Positions 37,534 to 47,009 of a stretch of 64,000 nucleotides of DNA are shown piece by piece (positions within the stretch are counted from its first letter, which is position 1; each line of letters begins with the position of its first letter). A program made the position numbers and the translations under genes. Location of the stretch: NCBI RefSeq assembly GCF_000210915.2, contig NC_016620.1:2170001-2234000 (forward strand). The letters are read 5' to 3'. Source of the DNA: Halobacteriovorax marinus SJ. Its GTDB lineage: Bacteria > Bdellovibrionota > Bacteriovoracia > Bacteriovoracales > Bacteriovoracaceae. Below the pieces are notes generated by a model, which worked only from the letters and a program-made list of their open reading frames with translations, did no database searches and had not been told where the DNA came from.

Positions 37534-39543
37534 TTAAAGGAGTAAACGAATTTCCTTCAAGGATTTGATCTCATCACGCAGCTTTGCAGCAAATTCAAAG
37601 TCTAATTCTCTAGAGGCCATCTTCATTTTACTCGTCAATTCTTCAATTTGCTTATCTAGAGATTTTGCATCTAACTCACCAGAGAGCTTTGACTTTGGCC
37701 CTTTAGCGACCTTATTTCCCTTTGCCCCACGAAGAGTTTCAATGACCCCACCGCTGACCTTCTTAGAAATAGTGACAGGGGTAATTCCATTTTCTTGATT
37801 ATACTCTTCTTGAATTGCTCTTCTTCTCTTTGTTTCAAAGATGGCCTTTTCCATACTCTTAGTATTTTTGTAGGCATAGAGTATGGCCTTTCCTTCAGCG
37901 TTTCTTGCGGCCCTACCAATAGTTTGTATAAGAGAGCGCTCCGATCTTAAAAAGCCTTCTTTATCTGCATCTAAAATTGCAACGAGAGAAACCTCAGGAA
38001 TATCTAATCCTTCACGAAGTAAGTTTATTCCAACGAGAACATCAAATTCACCTAAACGTAGATCTCGAATAATCTCCATTCTCTCTAGTGTATCTATATC
38101 AGAATGAAGATACTTAACTTTAATTCCAGCGCCCTTATAGTAATGAGTTAATTCCTCGGCTAACTTCTTAGTCAAAGTTGTAATTAAAACTCTTTGAGAC
38201 TTCTTAATTATTTTTCGAACTTCTACTAAGAGATCATCCACCTGAGAGCTAGCATCTCTAATTTCTATAGTTGGATCAAGTAGACCTGTCGGGCGAATCA
38301 CTTGCTCTGTATACTCTCCACTTGTCTTAGTTAGTTCATAGTCCCCAGGAGTTGCTGAAACATAGAGAACCTGATCAAGCTTACTTTCAAACTCAGGAAA
38401 ATTAAGAGGACGATTATCTAGAGCAGAAGGAAGTCTAAAACCAAAGTCAACAAGGTTTTGCTTTCTCGCCCTATCTCCCCTATACATTCCTCCAACTTGT
38501 GAAACTGTAATGTGAGATTCATCAATAATCATAAGAAAATTATTTTTAAAGAAATCAATTAAAGTTGGAGGAGGATCACCTTCTTTACTCCCAGTCAGAT
38601 GCCTTGAATAATTTTCAATTCCAGAGCAAAAGCCCATCTCTTCCATCATTTCTAAATCTAATAAAGTTCTTTGCTCAAGCCTCTGCCTTTCAACTAGTTT
38701 TTCCTGCGCCCCTAGTTCTTGTAACCTCTCTCGTAGCTCTAACTTTATTGTGCTTATGGCATTCTCTAATTTCTTCTCACTAACTACGTAGTGAGACTTT
38801 GGATAGATTGTTATCTTATTTAAATTTTGAAGTACTTTTCCCCTTAGAGGATCGACAATTGAAATAGACTCTATCGTATCGTCAAAGAACTCAATGCGAA
38901 TAACATCTGATTCTTCAGACGCAGGAAAGACTTCAACAAGATCTCCTCGTACTCTAAAACAACCTCTAGAGAAGTCGATGTCGTTTCGTTGAAATTGAAT
39001 AGAGACAAGATCTTTTAAAAGTTCATCTCTATCCATTTCATCATCAACAAAGAGATTAATCTTCTGAGACTCATATTCATCTGGAGAACCAATACCGTAT
39101 ATACAACTCACACTGGCAACAACAATAACATCATCTCGCTCCAATAGGTTCTTAGTAGCACTATGTCGCAATTTATCGATTTCATCATTAACACTCGCAT
39201 CTTTTTCAATGAAAGTATCAGTTCCAGGAACATAGGCTTCTGGCTGATAGTAATCGTAGTAAGAGACGAAGTATTCGACTGCATTATTAGGGAAAAACTC
39301 TCTAAACTCTGCATATAGCTGAGCTGCTAGTGTTTTATTGTGAGCGAGGATAAGAGTTTTCTTTCCAAGGTTTTGAATCACGTGGGCCATGGTAAATGTC
39401 TTACCAGAACCAGTCACTCCAAGAAGTGTTTGTTCCTTTTCTCCAGCACTAAATTTGTTAGTTAAATTCTTTATGGCCTCAGGCTGATCACCACATGGAT
39501 TAAATTCAGATTGAATATTAAATACTGATTTTTTCTCTTTCAT
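37534..39543 (-). CDS. uvrB: UvrABC excision-repair subunit UvrB
   Basis: Damage-verification helicase of nucleotide excision repair, 669 residues, the usual size. Seen: Walker A GVTGSGKT at 42-49, the beta-hairpin segment [17 protein letters not shown] near 95 that clamps DNA, the IDESH motif, VSATPG, LDADKEG and QTIGRAARN of the helicase core, and the C-terminal UVR coiled coil (about 630-665) that contacts UvrC. Start preceded by AGAAAG, a weak ribosome site. It diverges from lysA across 28 bp. Confidence 0.98.
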   Translation of the reverse strand: MKEKKSVFNIQSEFNPCGDQPEAIKNLTNKFSAGEKEQTLLGVTGSGKTFTMAHVIQNLGKKTLILAHNKTLAAQLYAEFREFFPNNAVEYFVSYYDYYQPEAYVPGTDTFIEKDASVNDEIDKLRHSATKNLLERDDVIVVASVSCIYGIGSPDEYESQKINLFVDDEMDRDELLKDLVSIQFQRNDIDFSRGCFRVRGDLVEVFPASEESDVIRIEFFDDTIESISIVDPLRGKVLQNLNKITIYPKSHYVVSEKKLENAISTIKLELRERLQELGAQEKLVERQRLEQRTLLDLEMMEEMGFCSGIENYSRHLTGSKEGDPPPTLIDFFKNNFLMIIDESHITVSQVGGMYRGDRARKQNLVDFGFRLPSALDNRPLNFPEFESKLDQVLYVSATPGDYELTKTSGEYTEQVIRPTGLLDPTIEIRDASSQVDDLLVEVRKIIKKSQRVLITTLTKKLAEELTHYYKGAGIKVKYLHSDIDTLERMEIIRDLRLGEFDVLVGINLLREGLDIPEVSLVAILDADKEGFLRSERSLIQTIGRAARNAEGKAILYAYKNTKSMEKAIFETKRRRAIQEEYNQENGITPVTISKKVSGGVIETLRGAKGNKVAKGPKSKLSGELDAKSLDKQIEELTSKMKMASRELDFEFAAKLRDEIKSLKEIRLLL

Positions 39544-39559
39544 CGCTTTCTAATTGAGT

Positions 39560-39565
39560 TAAAAT
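39560..39565 (+). promoter_or_regulatory. -10 element of possible leaderless lysA transcript
   Basis: TAAAAT ends six bases before the ATG at 39572, with no Shine-Dalgarno between. Confidence 0.4.
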
Positions 39566-39571
39566 ATTAAA

Positions 39572-40801
39572 ATGAAAATTACAAATCACCCATCACTTTC
39601 GTATAAGAGGAATGAGCTCTTTATAAATGATTACAATCTTCATTCTATAACTAAAGACCTCAAAACTCCATTTTATCTCTATTCTCTCGAGGCCTTACAG
39701 AGAAATTTTGAAAATTTTAAGACCGAAGCTCAGAGTAATGGACTTAAAAACCCTCTTATTTGCTATGCCCTTAAAGCTAATTCTAATATACGGCTGCTAA
39801 AGACACTTAAGAGTCTTGGTGCAGGAGCAGATATTGTCTCCGGTGGAGAATTAAAGCAAGCGCTCAAGGCGAAGATTCCCGCTCAGAAAATAGTTTTTTC
39901 GGGAGTAGGAAAAAATGAGAGTGAAATTGAGCTTGCCCTCACATGTCATCCAGAGGGAATTTATTCATTTAATGTAGAGAGTATAGAAGAGTTGGAGATG
40001 ATCTCCAGTATTGCTCAAAGATTAAATAAAACAGCGCGAGTGGCCTTAAGGCTAAATCCACAAGTAAATGTCAAAACTCATAAACATATCTCCACGGGAG
40101 GAAAGAGTCATAAGTTTGGAATTCTTAAAAGAGATATAGAGCAGGCCCTTTTAAAGAAGAAACTTTGGAAGAGTGTCTCACTGGTTGGACTCTCCATGCA
40201 TATTGGCTCCCAACTCACCTGCTTAAAGGCAACGAGAAAGGCCCTTATAGAGCTCTGTAGGCTTTGTAATTCCTGTAATCAACTTGAGTTCATAGATGTT
40301 GGTGGTGGTCTTGGAGTTCCTTACAATGAAGACCATCCTCTTAGTACTCTTTCAGAGTATATGGAGCTTATTGCAAAGATTACCCAACGAGAGCTTAAAG
40401 AAGAGCTACGAATTGTTTTTGAGCCTGGTAGATATATTGCTGCAAACTGCGGGGTGCTTATTACAGAAGTGATTAGGTCAAAGAGCTCTGAAGAAAATAA
40501 ATTTATAATTGTAGACGGTGGAATGAATGACTTTGTGAGATCCTCTCTCTACGGAGCTTATCACCATGTTCTTCCTCTAAAGAAAAGGCCATCAAAACTT
40601 AGTACATGTCATGTGGTTGGCCCAATTTGTGAAACCGCAGATTCATTTGCAAGTAATCGTGAGTTACCACTTCTAAAAGCGAAAGATAGAATTTGTATAG
40701 CTGATGTTGGGGCCTATGGAAGTAGCATGGGCTCTACTTATAATATGAGAGAAAAAACGAGAGAGTATATTATAGATTTAAAAGGTGAAGTACGGAGGTA
40801 A
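39572..40801 (+). CDS. lysA: diaminopimelate decarboxylase
   Basis: PLP enzyme of the alanine-racemase-like barrel fold that makes lysine from meso-diaminopimelate. Seen: CYALKAN with PLP Lys68, GADIVSGGEL, HIGSQL, DVGGGLGVPY binding phosphate, EPGRYI and GPICETADSFA with the catalytic Cys from the partner subunit; these together separate it from arginine or ornithine decarboxylases. Length 409 is normal. No Shine-Dalgarno; TAAAAT ends six bases before the ATG. It is convergent with carD, sharing the palindromic hairpin at 40802-40825. Confidence 0.97.
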   Translation: MKITNHPSLSYKRNELFINDYNLHSITKDLKTPFYLYSLEALQRNFENFKTEAQSNGLKNPLICYALKANSNIRLLKTLKSLGAGADIVSGGELKQALKAKIPAQKIVFSGVGKNESEIELALTCHPEGIYSFNVESIEELEMISSIAQRLNKTARVALRLNPQVNVKTHKHISTGGKSHKFGILKRDIEQALLKKKLWKSVSLVGLSMHIGSQLTCLKATRKALIELCRLCNSCNQLEFIDVGGGLGVPYNEDHPLSTLSEYMELIAKITQRELKEELRIVFEPGRYIAANCGVLITEVIRSKSSEENKFIIVDGGMNDFVRSSLYGAYHHVLPLKKRPSKLSTCHVVGPICETADSFASNRELPLLKAKDRICIADVGAYGSSMGSTYNMREKTREYIIDLKGEVRR

Positions 40802-40825
40802 CTGATCAGAGTTTTCCCTGATCAG
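40802..40825. terminator. bidirectional hairpin between lysA and carD
   Basis: CTGATCAG, 8-base spacer, CTGATCAG; each arm is itself palindromic. It lies exactly between the convergent stops. U-runs are short, so it could be a terminator or a small binding site. Confidence 0.5.
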
Positions 40826-40826
40826 C

Positions 40827-41300
40827 TTAATTAAAGTAATCGTCAATCGTTGTGCTAATTTCTTTTGTGTCGTTTCCATTTGAGAGAGAAATTTCTTGCG
40901 CAAGTAAATCTCTACACTGCTCTAGCATTTTCTTCTCACCAAAACTTAAGTTCTTCTTCGCTCTTAAAAGAAAGAGTGCTCTAAGAACGTCAGCAATCTC
41001 TAGCAGAGATCCTGTCTTAATCTTTGTCATATACTCTCTATAGCGTCTATTCCAAGTCGAGTTATCAACTTCAACATCGTGATCTTGGAGAAGCTCATAG
41101 ACTTCATTAATCTCTTCGTTACCAACTAACTCTCTAATACCATTTTCTGAATTAGTAGGAACCATAACTGTCATACCATTGGCTATGATCTTGATGATGT
41201 AAAATGATAACTTATCACCACCAACTTCCTTTTCTTCGATATCGCAAACCTGTCCTACTCCGTGTCCGGGACATACTGCATAATCGCCAATATTAAACAT
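40827..41300 (-). CDS. carD: CarD/CdnL-family RNA polymerase-binding regulator
   Basis: A 157-residue CarD_CdnL_TRCF protein. The N-terminal RNA polymerase beta-interacting domain (FNIGDYAVCPGHGVGQV, then YIIKI and VMVPT) and the C-terminal helical DNA-contacting domain (WNRRYREYMTKI, LRALFLLRAKK, SFGEKKML) are both complete. Such proteins stabilise open complexes at rRNA and other promoters. Start chosen at 41300, six bases after a GGAGG; the frame extends to 41357 through sequence unlike the family. A sigma-70-like promoter lies at 41329-41357. Confidence 0.95.
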   Translation of the reverse strand: MFNIGDYAVCPGHGVGQVCDIEEKEVGGDKLSFYIIKIIANGMTVMVPTNSENGIRELVGNEEINEVYELLQDHDVEVDNSTWNRRYREYMTKIKTGSLLEIADVLRALFLLRAKKNLSFGEKKMLEQCRDLLAQEISLSNGNDTKEISTTIDDYFN

Positions 41301-41328
41301 AGTAACCTCCGTAAATATACTCTCTTCA

Positions 41329-41357
41329 TTTATATCTCGACGCAGTGCTTTTAACAA
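41329..41357 (-). promoter_or_regulatory. sigma-70-like promoter of carD
   Basis: On the minus strand TTGTTA, 17 bp, TATAAA, about 25 bp before the carD start. Confidence 0.5.
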
Positions 41358-41443
41358 TTGACCTTGAAATAATTACAGGTGGTGTGGACTTTATAGACAG
41401 GAAATTATAAATGCCGTTCTTTTAAATTTCGGGCACTTATACT

Positions 41444-41468
41444 AAAAAGGACCCTACTCAGAGGGCCC
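41444..41468 (-). terminator. intrinsic terminator of sucC-sucD-ndk
   Basis: On the minus strand GGGCCCT, 6-base loop, AGGGTCC (one G-U pair) followed by five Ts. Confidence 0.8.
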
Positions 41469-41496
41469 TTACTCAAATAAACTTAAATTTATTTAG

Positions 41497-41649
41497 AGAC
41501 TAGAATCTAGCTAAGTGCCCTACAGCGCCGTCAAAATGCTTTGCATTTTGCCGCGGGGGCTCGTTCTTGTCGAAGACCAAGCGAGGAGACTTTCAAGGAA
41601 AGTCACCACAGCGTAGGCATTTCTTCGACTCAGACTAGAATCTAGCTAA
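41497..41649. repeat. 117-bp GC-rich hairpin element between 18-bp direct repeats
   Basis: AGACTAGAATCTAGCTAA occurs at 41497-41514 and 41632-41649; the right copy holds the ndk stop and last codons. The 117 bp between them are visibly richer in G and C than the surroundings and contain three perfect inverted repeats: CAAAATGC/GCATTTTG (41532-41550), GACTTTC/GAAAGTC (41588-41604) and, around the latter, GTCGAAGA/TCTTCGAC (41569-41576, 41622-41629). Read on the minus strand in the ndk frame, the left repeat again ends in LARF-stop, and FDKNE appears a second time. It would be transcribed as the 3' region of ndk mRNA. Confidence 0.75.
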
Positions 41650-42057
41650 AACTTCGTTTTTATCGAAGAAATAGTTAATCTCTCTATCAGCAGATGCTTG
41701 AGAGTCTGATCCGTGAACAGCGTTCTCACCGATTGACTTAGCATAAAGCTTTCTAAGAGTACCTTCCGCAGCTTCAGCTGGGTTAGTTGCTCCCATAATC
41801 TCTCTATTCTTATCTACTGCACCTTCACCTTCAAGTGCCATAATCATAACTGGCGCTGAAGTCATGAAAGATACTAGCTCACCAAAGAAAGGTCTCTCTT
41901 TGTGCTCAATGTAGAATCCTTCTGCTTTTTCTTTTGAAAGGTGAACAAGCTTTGCAGCAGCAATTCTTAGTCCTTCGCTTTCAAACTTAGCGATGATATT
42001 TCCAATATTGTTATCAAGTACAGCATTTGGCTTAATAATACTTAGTGTTCTTTCCAT
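41635..42057 (-). CDS. ndk: nucleoside diphosphate kinase
   Basis: A 140-residue enzyme that transfers gamma-phosphate between nucleoside di- and triphosphates through a phospho-His. Seen: [11 protein letters not shown] at the start, [21 protein letters not shown] and NAVHGSDS with the active His near 115. Length is standard. TAAGGAG precedes the ATG. Last gene of the sucC-sucD-ndk operon, linking GTP/ATP exchange to succinyl-CoA ligase. The C-terminal end (EVLARF) is duplicated downstream with an insert. Confidence 0.98.
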   Translation of the reverse strand: MERTLSIIKPNAVLDNNIGNIIAKFESEGLRIAAAKLVHLSKEKAEGFYIEHKERPFFGELVSFMTSAPVMIMALEGEGAVDKNREIMGATNPAEAAEGTLRKLYAKSIGENAVHGSDSQASADREINYFFDKNEVLARF

Positions 42058-42078
42058 TATATTTCTCCTTAAAGTAAA

Positions 42079-42954
42079 TTATTTCTTACCTAAAACTTCT
42101 TCCATTTTGTGACCAAGCTCAGCAGGTGATCTAGCAATAGTTACACCACATTCTTCTAGAATTCTGAACTTCGCTTCTGCTGTATCATCTCCACCAGAAA
42201 TGATTGCACCAGCGTGACCCATTCTCTTCCCTGCAGGAGCAGAAGCACCAGCAATAAATGAAACAACAGGCTTAGTCATATTCTTTTGAATCCATCTACC
42301 AGCATCAGTTTCAGCATTACCACCGATCTCACCGATCATAATAACTGCTTCTGTATCAGGATCTTTTTCAAATAACTCAAGTACGTCGATGAAGTTAGTT
42401 CCGTTAACTGGGTCTCCACCAATACCTACACAAGTAGATTGACCAATATCTCTTTGAGTTAATTGGAAAACCGCTTCGTAAGTTAGAGTTCCCGAACGAG
42501 AAACAACACCTACTTTACCTGGCATGTGAATGTGACCTGGCATGATACCAATCTTACACTCACCCGGAGTGATAAGACCTGGACAGTTAGGACCAATCAA
42601 TCTTGTATTTGAATCTTTTAGAGCGGCCTTAACTTTAACCATATCAACAATTGGAATCCCTTCAGTGATCGCAATCACGAGTGGCATACCTGCATCGATA
42701 CACTCTAAAATTGAATCTGCAGCAAATGGAGGTGGTACCATAATCATGGCAGCGTTCGCCTCAGTCTTATCTACAGCTTCTTTAACAGTATTAAATACTG
42801 GGAAACCTTCATGAACAGTTCCACCTTTACCTGGAGTTACACCACCAACAAAGTTTGTACCATAGTCTCTAGACTGTAGAGAGTGGAAAGTACCTTGTTT
42901 ACCAGTGAAACCAACAGTTATTAATTTTGTATCTCTATTAATTAGAATGGCCAT
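42079..42954 (-). CDS. sucD: succinyl-CoA ligase, alpha subunit
   Basis: TCA-cycle enzyme subunit of 291 residues that carries the phosphohistidine and binds CoA. Seen: the CoA-binding Rossmann start ([10 protein letters not shown]), [28 protein letters not shown] and the phospho-His in [11 protein letters not shown] (about 245). Its ATG overlaps the sucC stop (TAATG), so the subunits are translationally coupled. Twenty-one bases separate it from ndk. Confidence 0.98.
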   Translation of the reverse strand: MAILINRDTKLITVGFTGKQGTFHSLQSRDYGTNFVGGVTPGKGGTVHEGFPVFNTVKEAVDKTEANAAMIMVPPPFAADSILECIDAGMPLVIAITEGIPIVDMVKVKAALKDSNTRLIGPNCPGLITPGECKIGIMPGHIHMPGKVGVVSRSGTLTYEAVFQLTQRDIGQSTCVGIGGDPVNGTNFIDVLELFEKDPDTEAVIMIGEIGGNAETDAGRWIQKNMTKPVVSFIAGASAPAGKRMGHAGAIISGGDDTAEAKFRILEECGVTIARSPAELGHKMEEVLGKK

Positions 42955-44126
42955 TACGCATCCCCTTTTGTTGCTTCAACAACTTTAGCAGCAGCATCTG
43001 CAAGGTCGTCAGCAGCAATAATAGTTAAATCGGATTCGTTAAGAATTTTCTTCCCAAGAGCAACGTTTGTTCCCTCAAGTCTTACAACTAGAGGAACTGT
43101 TACACCAAGAGACTTAGCAGCAGCAACAACACCTTCGGCGATGATGTCACACTTCATAATTCCACCAAAGATATTTACTAGGATGGCCTTAACGTTTGAG
43201 TCTGAAAGAATAATTGAGAATGCTTTCTCAACTGTCTCTTTAGTAGCTCCACCACCAACGTCTAAGAAGTTAGCTGGCTCACCACCGTGAAGCTTAATAA
43301 TATCCATAGTACCCATCGCAAGACCGGCACCATTTACGAGACAACCAATATTTCCATCAAGTGAAATATAAGAAAGACCATACTTAGCTGCGTCTAGCTC
43401 TTCAGCCGACTCTTCTGTTGGATCTCTCATTTCTTCAATTTCAGGATGTCTAAAGAGAGCGTTGTCATCAAAGTTTAATTTTGCATCTAGTGCAATAATT
43501 TCACCTTGCTTAGTTTTAACTAAAGGGTTGATCTCTGCAATAGTACAATCAGTGTCTACGTAGAGATCGTAAAGACCTTTAAAGAATTTCGTTGCTTCTT
43601 TAACAAGATCCTTATCTTTAATACCGATACCGTAAGCAAGCTTTCTTCCAATAAATGGAGTGAAGCCAGCAGCTGGATCAACGGCTACCTTTATGATTTT
43701 CTCAGGAGTTTCTTCTGCAACTTTTTCAATTTCAACACCACCTTCACTAGATGCCATGAAAGTGATCTTTCCTGTTGCTCTATCTAATACGATACCTGCG
43801 TAGTACTCGTGCTCAATCTCACAACCTTCTTCAACTAAAAGAGTAAGAACTTTCTTACCTTCTGGTCCTGTTTGATGAGTAACTAGTGTTTTACCTAAAA
43901 TGTCGTCAGCGTGTGCTTTAACTTCATCTAAGTTCTTTGCAAGTTTTACTCCGCCAGCTTTACCTCTACCACCAGCATGGATCTGAGCTTTAACAACCCA
44001 AACATTTCCACCAAGCTTCTTGGCTCCTTCAACGGCTTCGTCGACGGACTTAGCTACCTGACCACCAAGAACTTTAATACCAAATTTCTTCATTAGTTCT
44101 TTGGCCTGGTACTCATGTACATTCAT
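42954..44126 (-). CDS. sucC: succinyl-CoA ligase, beta subunit
   Basis: ATP-grasp subunit of 390 residues. Seen: [12 protein letters not shown] at the N-terminus, [14 protein letters not shown] of the nucleotide-binding lid, [24 protein letters not shown] and NIFGGI at the CoA/succinate end. Together with sucD it interconverts succinyl-CoA and succinate, with nucleotide phosphorylation. TAGGAGAG precedes the ATG. It heads the operon; a 15-bp direct repeat copy lies in its leader (44153-44167). Confidence 0.98.
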   Translation of the reverse strand: MNVHEYQAKELMKKFGIKVLGGQVAKSVDEAVEGAKKLGGNVWVVKAQIHAGGRGKAGGVKLAKNLDEVKAHADDILGKTLVTHQTGPEGKKVLTLLVEEGCEIEHEYYAGIVLDRATGKITFMASSEGGVEIEKVAEETPEKIIKVAVDPAAGFTPFIGRKLAYGIGIKDKDLVKEATKFFKGLYDLYVDTDCTIAEINPLVKTKQGEIIALDAKLNFDDNALFRHPEIEEMRDPTEESAEELDAAKYGLSYISLDGNIGCLVNGAGLAMGTMDIIKLHGGEPANFLDVGGGATKETVEKAFSIILSDSNVKAILVNIFGGIMKCDIIAEGVVAAAKSLGVTVPLVVRLEGTNVALGKKILNESDLTIIAADDLADAAAKVVEATKGDA

Positions 44127-44152
44127 GAATCTCTCCTAAGTTTTGTTTTAAA

Positions 44153-44268
44153 AATTGTTTCCCATAATAGTGGCAACTCGTGCATGATACTAGGTGCTAT
44201 GCTTCATAACAGATTGATTTTTGACGCTTTTATGTCCAAAATCAGTATAAATTAATTGTTTCCCATAA
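44153..44268. repeat. 15-bp direct repeat pair in divergent promoter region
   Basis: AATTGTTTCCCATAA is present at 44153-44167 and 44254-44268. The first copy is in the sucC leader; the second covers the predicted transcription start of the MBL gene. Candidate operator. Confidence 0.5.
44221..44251 (+). promoter_or_regulatory. sigma-70-like promoter of MBL gene
   Basis: TTGACG, 19 bp, TATAAA; spacing is two bases longer than ideal. It is 31 bp before the ATG. Confidence 0.45.
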
Positions 44269-44282
44269 AAAAGGTTGAATCC

Positions 44283-45167
44283 ATGCAGTGCAAAAGAGAG
44301 TATTTCTGTTTAGAACCGGCAAAATTTCGTCTAGATGGCGGGGCCATGTACGGCATTATTCCTCGTCCCCTTTGGAATAAGGTCCATCCAAGTGACGAAG
44401 AAAATAGAATTGATCTGGCCCTAAGACTTATCCTTATAAAGGATGGAGATAAAGTTATCCTTATAGATACTGGTATCGGAGATCATAACCCAGATAAATT
44501 TAATCAGCGCTTTGACGTTAGATCTAAGAAGAAGCCCTTAGCTCTTGCTCTAGCCGAAATCGAACTCACTCCCGATGATGTGACCGATTTAATTCTTAGC
44601 CACCTTCACTTTGATCATATTGGCGGTATTGGCGAGTTGGTTGATGAGAAAATGCAACCAGTCTTTAAAAAAGCAAGATGCCATATTCATAGAGATCACT
44701 ATGAATATGCTCACGCTCCAACAGATAGAGATGCGGGCTCATTTCACACGAAGAATTTTGACCCCATAGTTAAATGGTATGAGGAGCAAGGTCTTATGCA
44801 GTGGCATCAGGGAGAAGAGGGAGAGATTTTAGAGCTCTCATCTGGCGCTCTAAACTTTAAATGCTCCCATGGTCACACTCCATTTCTCATGCACCCCTAC
44901 GACGAGAACTTTATCTATCTAGCAGATCTTATTCCAACTTCTAATCACGTTCATATCCCTTGGGTCATGGGCTACGATATTAGCCCAGGAGTCACGACTA
45001 AGGATAAGAAAGAATTTCTTAAATTTATCTATGAGAGAAATTTAACAATGATCTATGAGCACGATCCAAAGTTTTGGGGAGGAAAGCTTCAAGAAGAGAA
45101 TGGACAATATAGTTGTCAGAAGAATTTTGATCAAATCGACTCGATGGCCTATAAATTAGAATTCTAA
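44283..45167 (+). CDS. metallo-beta-lactamase-fold hydrolase
   Basis: A 294-residue MBL-fold protein. The metal motif LSHLHFDHIGG (H-x-H-x-D-H) is complete, with IDTGIGD before it, later HIHRDHYE, a SHGHTPFLM His and LADLIPTSNH with the bridging Asp. This overall order resembles the AHL-lactonase/RNase Z-related small-molecule hydrolases; the substrate is unknown. Start at 44283 with AAGG eight bases upstream; a TTG start at 44256 in the same frame is unlikely since it lies next to the predicted transcription start. Confidence 0.9.
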   Translation: MQCKREYFCLEPAKFRLDGGAMYGIIPRPLWNKVHPSDEENRIDLALRLILIKDGDKVILIDTGIGDHNPDKFNQRFDVRSKKKPLALALAEIELTPDDVTDLILSHLHFDHIGGIGELVDEKMQPVFKKARCHIHRDHYEYAHAPTDRDAGSFHTKNFDPIVKWYEEQGLMQWHQGEEGEILELSSGALNFKCSHGHTPFLMHPYDENFIYLADLIPTSNHVHIPWVMGYDISPGVTTKDKKEFLKFIYERNLTMIYEHDPKFWGGKLQEENGQYSCQKNFDQIDSMAYKLEF

Positions 45168-45168
45168 T

Positions 45169-46908
45169 TTACTTATAACTATTAAGCTCTTTCTCTAGCT
45201 CACTTAACTTTGTCTTAGAGGTTTCTTGTAAAAAGAGAGAGCGCTTAATAAATAATTTCATTAAACGATTTCTATTATTCTTTCTAAGGCGCTTTATCTT
45301 CTTTGTCATAGTCACCATATCAGAGGCCATCTCACCTATTCTCTTACCTTGCTCTAATAGCTCACTATACTTATTGAAAATTTCAGGATTGGAAATTTCA
45401 TACTCTTTAGAAAGTTTATGTGTCTCTAATATAAGACCCTGTAAAACAGGCCCTACATTCTTACTGTATAGAATTTCAAAAGACTCTATTTCCTTTCCTC
45501 TTCTAATAGACGTAAGAACATCTTCATAGATTTTATAAATCTTTGAAGAGAGAGTTGAGAAGGTCTTATATCCTTCTATTAAATGCTTAAGAGGTTTAGC
45601 CTTAAGACTTCTCGTTTGATCTTTAAACTCGACGAGCTCTTTTTCAAAGTCCTCTAATGTCCCAGGATAAATTAAGCTCTTCCCCCTATACCTTAATTGT
45701 TCAGAGGGTTTAAAGAAGTTAAACTCAAATTTAGAGTAAAGGTATTTATAGGCCCTATGCTCCACACCTACCGGAATGGCCAAGAGCTGAACGTAATACT
45801 CTCCAGAAGCGAAACGACTTCCTTTTACAATTTTAATCTTAGAAAATTTTGCCACTCCCCCTACAAGAGATGCCTGGGCAGACGCAACTACTTGCTCTTC
45901 AGAAACAACTCGCTTTTGAACAGAAGTTAAAGTCAGATAAATCTTAGCATTATGCTTAATATTAGTGGCCAACATTAAATCTTTTGAATTCTTAGACATA
46001 AAGATTTCTGCAAAGACATTTTCTTTAAAAGGCTTTTTTCTAATCTCTTCAACTTTATCTATAACAAGTGGTGAGAAGTCATCTAAATTAATTGATGATC
46101 TTGTACTCTGATAGATAAGGAACATAGATAGAATAAAAATTGTAAAACAAGCGACACATGCGGCGATGAATTTATAATTTGGTGCCACTTTACTGGTTTG
46201 CTCATCTATCTGGGCCCAAACATCTTCTTCATCCTCAACTTCGTCAACTTCTTCAAGGTCACCAATCTCTTCATCTTCAATCTGCCGCTCACTCTCAACA
46301 ACTTCTTGAACTTCAACTAAAGTTTCAGAAGAGACCTCTTCAATGGCCTCAGCGACAAATTCTTCGACAGGCTCACTAGCCTCCTCATCCACTGGAAGAG
46401 AGGGCATTTCATCTAGGTCTTCTTCAATATATTCTGGATGCTCTGGAGCTTCAGGAAGATCAGGTAGCGCAGGGATTGAAGGGAGCTCTTCTTCAGTAGT
46501 TTCGTCGACAGTTTCTACTATCTCTACTTCTACGATCTCTTCTGCTGGAGCAAATGGAACTTCCGGTAAATCTGGAAGCTCAGCTGATTCTAACGAGGCC
46601 TCTTTCTCGAATACCTCTGGCGCTTCCAAGTCAGGTTCGTCAAGGACTTCAAGATCTTCAAGGACTTCTGGGACAGCAGGAATATCGGAAAGGTCTGGAA
46701 TCTCAGGAAAAGACGAATCTTCTAGCACTTCTTCAGTCTTAGGAAGAAATTGTTCAAATTCACCAAGAGGGCGCCAGTCTTCCTCCCCCTCTTTCCATAG
46801 GGGAACTTCTTCATCAATTCGACCATTTTGCAACATTTGCAATATTTCATCTGTTGTAAATGGACCTAGGTGATGGTCGGACTGAAAGATAAACCACGTC
46901 TTTTCCAT
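45169..46908 (-). CDS. GYF_2 (DUF4339) membrane protein
   Basis: A 579-residue protein. Residues 1-55 are a GYF_2/DUF4339 domain (WFIFQSDHHLGPFTTDEIL, then VPLWKEGEEDWRPL), a peptide-binding module. Residues about 60-235 are Glu/Pro/Asp/Val-rich with many LPDLPE-type repeats and should be extended. A single transmembrane helix lies at about 242-264. The remaining 310 residues face the periplasm and include a long basic coiled-coil-like C-terminus. No function known. CATAGT lies a few bases before the ATG, hinting at a short leader. Confidence 0.85.
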   Translation of the reverse strand: MEKTWFIFQSDHHLGPFTTDEILQMLQNGRIDEEVPLWKEGEEDWRPLGEFEQFLPKTEEVLEDSSFPEIPDLSDIPAVPEVLEDLEVLDEPDLEAPEVFEKEASLESAELPDLPEVPFAPAEEIVEVEIVETVDETTEEELPSIPALPDLPEAPEHPEYIEEDLDEMPSLPVDEEASEPVEEFVAEAIEEVSSETLVEVQEVVESERQIEDEEIGDLEEVDEVEDEEDVWAQIDEQTSKVAPNYKFIAACVACFTIFILSMFLIYQSTRSSINLDDFSPLVIDKVEEIRKKPFKENVFAEIFMSKNSKDLMLATNIKHNAKIYLTLTSVQKRVVSEEQVVASAQASLVGGVAKFSKIKIVKGSRFASGEYYVQLLAIPVGVEHRAYKYLYSKFEFNFFKPSEQLRYRGKSLIYPGTLEDFEKELVEFKDQTRSLKAKPLKHLIEGYKTFSTLSSKIYKIYEDVLTSIRRGKEIESFEILYSKNVGPVLQGLILETHKLSKEYEISNPEIFNKYSELLEQGKRIGEMASDMVTMTKKIKRLRKNNRNRLMKLFIKRSLFLQETSKTKLSELEKELNSYK

Positions 46909-46974
46909 ATCTTACTATGTTAGCTTTCTATCTGGAATTGCTCAAGCGATAAGTAAGATAATTGGTCGAAATTG

Positions 46975-47003
46975 TTAAGAATTTTTATAGTCTAACCCGA
47001 TAA
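46975..47003 (+). promoter_or_regulatory. possible promoter, CCCGATAA-type -10
   Basis: TTAAGAAT, 13 bp, CCCGATAA. The -10 ends six bases before the GTG at 47010. Spacing is long for a FliA-type site. Confidence 0.35.
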
Positions 47004-47009
47004 GTGAGT

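Larger units (their letters stand above)
41301..41634. other. intergenic region between ndk and carD
   Basis: Contains, from right to left in the direction of transcription, a duplicated ndk 3' end with a 117-bp insert (41497-41649), the ndk terminator (41444-41468) and the carD promoter (41329-41357). No protein gene. Confidence 0.7.

Noticed and set aside
41515-41631. tRNA or small RNA gene in the GC-rich insert
   Set aside because: The hairpins do not form a cloverleaf and no CCA end or T-loop motif is seen; treated as a repeat element.
46343-46873. Ser-rich plus-strand frame opposite the GYF_2 protein gene
   Set aside because: It is the antisense shadow of the Glu/Pro-rich region; codon pattern explains the open frame.
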